Part shown: positions 51,019 to 51,921 of the stretch, one piece after another
Layout of the letters: each line of letters begins with the position of its first letter
Position numbering within the stretch: position 1 is the stretch's first letter
The notes under the pieces: model-generated
What the model was told of the DNA's origin: nothing
Databases searched by the model: none
The model's input: the letters and a program-made list of their open reading frames with translations, nothing else
Origin: an uncultured Verrucomicrobiota bacterium
GTDB lineage: Bacteria; Verrucomicrobiota; Verrucomicrobiia; Limisphaerales; UBA9464
NCBI GenBank assembly: GCA_903939515.1
Contig: CAJAHH010000074.1
Location: forward strand, 1 to 51,921
Direction of reading: 5' to 3'
DNA: 51,921 nt
Program-made: the position numbers and the translations under genes

Positions 51019-51022
51019 TGAA

Positions 51023-51028
51023 TCCTTA
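51023..51028 (-). promoter_or_regulatory. Ribosome binding site of the giant gene
   Basis: The minus strand reads TAAGGA, then TTCA, then ATG. The core matches the anti-Shine-Dalgarno sequence and the spacing is short but workable. It supports the ATG at 51018 as the start, because the in-frame stop further upstream leaves no alternative start. Confidence 0.75.
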
Positions 51029-51262
51029 CAGGGCCGCGGAAAATGACGGTATTATTGGGTCATTTCAAGATATTTTTTGCATACCATAAAAGATTTTTCT
51101 CATTCGATCGATTTGTCGTTTTCATCAGTTTTTTCGCTCATTTTCGATGAAATCCCCTTCCCCGAGCCGCTGCGCTCGTCGAGCGGCCACCAGCCGTCGC
51201 CGCGGGATTGAATCTCCGCTGGGCAGGGCCGGCAACGGAGGCGAAGCGGCCACCCGTTACAT

Positions 51263-51277
51263 GAGGGCACAGCCCTC
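51263..51277. repeat. Short inverted repeat in the GC-rich intergenic segment
   Basis: GAGGGC-ACA-GCCCTC, two perfect 6-bp arms with a 3-nt loop. Nearby are a direct repeat AGCGGCCACC (51182-51191 and 51245-51254) and GCCGCT/AGCGGC arms (about 51,168-51,187). No T-tract follows, so a terminator is unlikely. It may be part of a REP-like dispersed element or a regulatory hairpin ahead of the DUF6941 gene; whether it recurs elsewhere cannot be judged from one window. Confidence 0.5.
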
Positions 51278-51390
51278 GTAGCTCCGTCGGACCGTGAATC
51301 GGAGGCCGATCCCTGGGGTACTGATCGCCGGGCCTTCGGGCGCTTGAGGCAGGAAAATCTGCAGCCCGAGTTCGGGCCGGTCTTTACCCC

Positions 51391-51395
51391 GGGAG
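51391..51395 (+). promoter_or_regulatory. Ribosome binding site of the DUF6941-type gene
   Basis: GGGAG, continuing as AAAG, lies 11 nt before the ATG at 51407 and 20 nt before the next in-frame ATG at 51416. It favours 51407 as the start over the frame's first ATG at 51344, which has no good ribosome site and would add 21 residues that do not look like the family. Confidence 0.55.
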
Positions 51396-51406
51396 AAAGC
51401 ACGTCC

Positions 51407-51844
51407 ATGCTTTCCATGTTGAAACTCGAAATCTTTACCCTCTGCGACTCGGCCGTGGACTACGGCGGCAAGGTCTGCATTCTGGGAGCCTTCGATTCGG
51501 TCGCCGCCGCTGAGGCTCCGTACACCGTGACCCACTGCGCCGTCGTCGCCCGGATGCGCTTCCATCGCATAGAGGACGGCAACCACAAGTTCCGGGTCAC
51601 CTTGGCCGATCAGGATGGAAAAATGATCATGCCCAATGTGGATGCCCAGGTCGGGGTGCGATTCACTGAACAAGCCCAAAGCGCCACCTTCAATCTAGTT
51701 ATGCAAATTAACGGACTGAAGCTGGATCAATTTGGAGAGTACACCGTCGATCTGGCTGTTGATGGAGTACACCAAGGTTCATTGCCATTATACTTCAGCA
51801 AGACACCCCAGCCGACGGCTCCAGATTCCACTTCTGAATCATAA
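51407..51844 (+). CDS. DUF6941 family protein
   Basis: 145 residues, the usual length for this small family. It starts MLSMLKLEIFTLCDSAVDYG and has GGKVCILGAFDSV, a central CAVVARMRFHRIEDGNHKFR strand pair, VTLADQDGKMIMP, VMQINGLKLDQFGEYTVDLA and a closing VHQGSLPLYF. The L-C-D-x-A-x-x-x-G-G-K-x-x-I-L-G-x-F-D opening and the G-E-Y-x-V-D-L-x-V-D-G-x-x-x-x-S-L-P-L-Y-F ending are what I recall of DUF6941 proteins, which are probably cytosolic beta-sandwiches of unknown function. There is no signal peptide or membrane segment. The gene is divergent from the giant gene, ends in tandem TAA stops and has its own terminator, so it is a single-gene unit. No functional link to the giant protein is evident. 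The ATG at 51416 is an alternative start. Confidence 0.8.
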   Translation: MLSMLKLEIFTLCDSAVDYGGKVCILGAFDSVAAAEAPYTVTHCAVVARMRFHRIEDGNHKFRVTLADQDGKMIMPNVDAQVGVRFTEQAQSATFNLVMQINGLKLDQFGEYTVDLAVDGVHQGSLPLYFSKTPQPTAPDSTSES

Positions 51845-51878
51845 TAAACCCGGTCACTTTATCCAATTTATAAACCCT

Positions 51879-51906
51879 AAAACCCCCTGTTTCAACAGGG
51901 GGTTTT
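51879..51906 (+). terminator. Rho-independent terminator of the DUF6941-type gene
   Basis: A perfect 12-bp stem, AAAACCCCCTGT / ACAGGGGGTTTT, closes a 4-nt TTCA loop, with the T-run inside the 3' arm followed by GTTTTAT. It lies 35 bp after the stop codon. The A-run on the 5' side means it could also terminate transcription coming from the right. Confidence 0.93.
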
Positions 51907-51921
51907 GTTTTATATAAACAC

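Larger units (their letters stand above)
51019..51406. promoter_or_regulatory. Divergent intergenic region between the giant gene and the DUF6941 gene
   Basis: This is 388 bp without a gene that I can support. The part next to the giant gene (about 51,040-51,145) is strongly AT-rich and holds the 8-bp palindrome TCGATCGA (51104-51111); the giant gene's promoter most likely lies here. Minus-strand TTGAAA and AATAAT words are present but poorly spaced, so I do not assign -35 and -10 boxes. The part towards the DUF6941 gene (about 51,155-51,345) is GC-rich with short repeats. Two overlapping minus-strand frames here (51100-51417, 51257-51679) show no family resemblance. Confidence 0.4.

Noticed and set aside
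51040-51100. Sigma-70 promoter for the giant gene
   Set aside because: TTGAAA and AATAAT words exist on the minus strand, but their spacing does not fit a standard promoter, so I leave the boxes unassigned.
51344-51406. Earlier start of the DUF6941-type gene at 51344
   Set aside because: The extra 21 residues have no family resemblance and the only good ribosome site lies before 51407.
51100-51679. Two minus-strand frames of 105 and 140 codons (51100-51417 and 51257-51679)
   Set aside because: They overlap the DUF6941-type gene in antisense or sit in the intergenic region, look like no known family, and would have to share the AT-rich upstream region of the giant gene.

Overview
The window is almost entirely one gene. 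A single open reading frame on the minus strand starts at an ATG at 51018 and runs without a stop to base 1, so at least 17,006 codons are present and the C-terminus lies beyond the left edge. The frame read at the start, in the C-type lectin (about 8400) and at base 1 is the same, so there is no net frameshift in 51 kb. The many long plus-strand frames opposite it are antisense shadows. The only other gene is a small plus-strand DUF6941-type gene (51407-51844), divergent from the giant gene and followed by a strong terminator.

The organism is probably a member of the Verrucomicrobiota, or a related PVC-group or environmental Gram-negative bacterium. The grounds are the N-terminal LEPR-type motif, YDG/MBG repeats, autotransporter-type strand repeats, the DUF6941 neighbour and a GC-rich, nearly cysteine-free coding sequence. 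This is family-level inference; there is no rRNA or housekeeping marker in the window.

Protein layout from N- to C-terminus (right to left): LEPR motif without an ordinary signal peptide; an Ig-like module present twice (50.4-50.7 and 45.0-45.3 kb) that flanks a lower-GC cassette with a PA14-like domain, an NHL beta-propeller, two L-type-lectin-like domains, a discoidin (F5/8C)-like domain and an FnIII domain; seven YDG/MBG repeats (42.8-45.0 kb); autotransporter-type strand repeats (42.1-42.8 kb); then a huge array of tandem modules from 41.3 to 15.3 kb. That array contains 3 type-B modules, 9 type-C, 6 more type-B and 33 type-A. It is followed by a 5-kb non-repetitive beta-rich region (15.2-10.2 kb), RTX-like glycine/aspartate repeats, a C-type lectin domain, three more discoidin-like domains, and a last array of about 14 type-D modules (6.0-0 kb) cut by the window edge.

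Types A to D appear to be variants of one ancestral module of about 130-180 residues, which I cannot assign to a named family. About 65 copies form the rod of the molecule, with carbohydrate- and surface-binding domains near both ends. The most economical reading is a giant secreted or surface-anchored adhesin. That function is inferred from architecture only.
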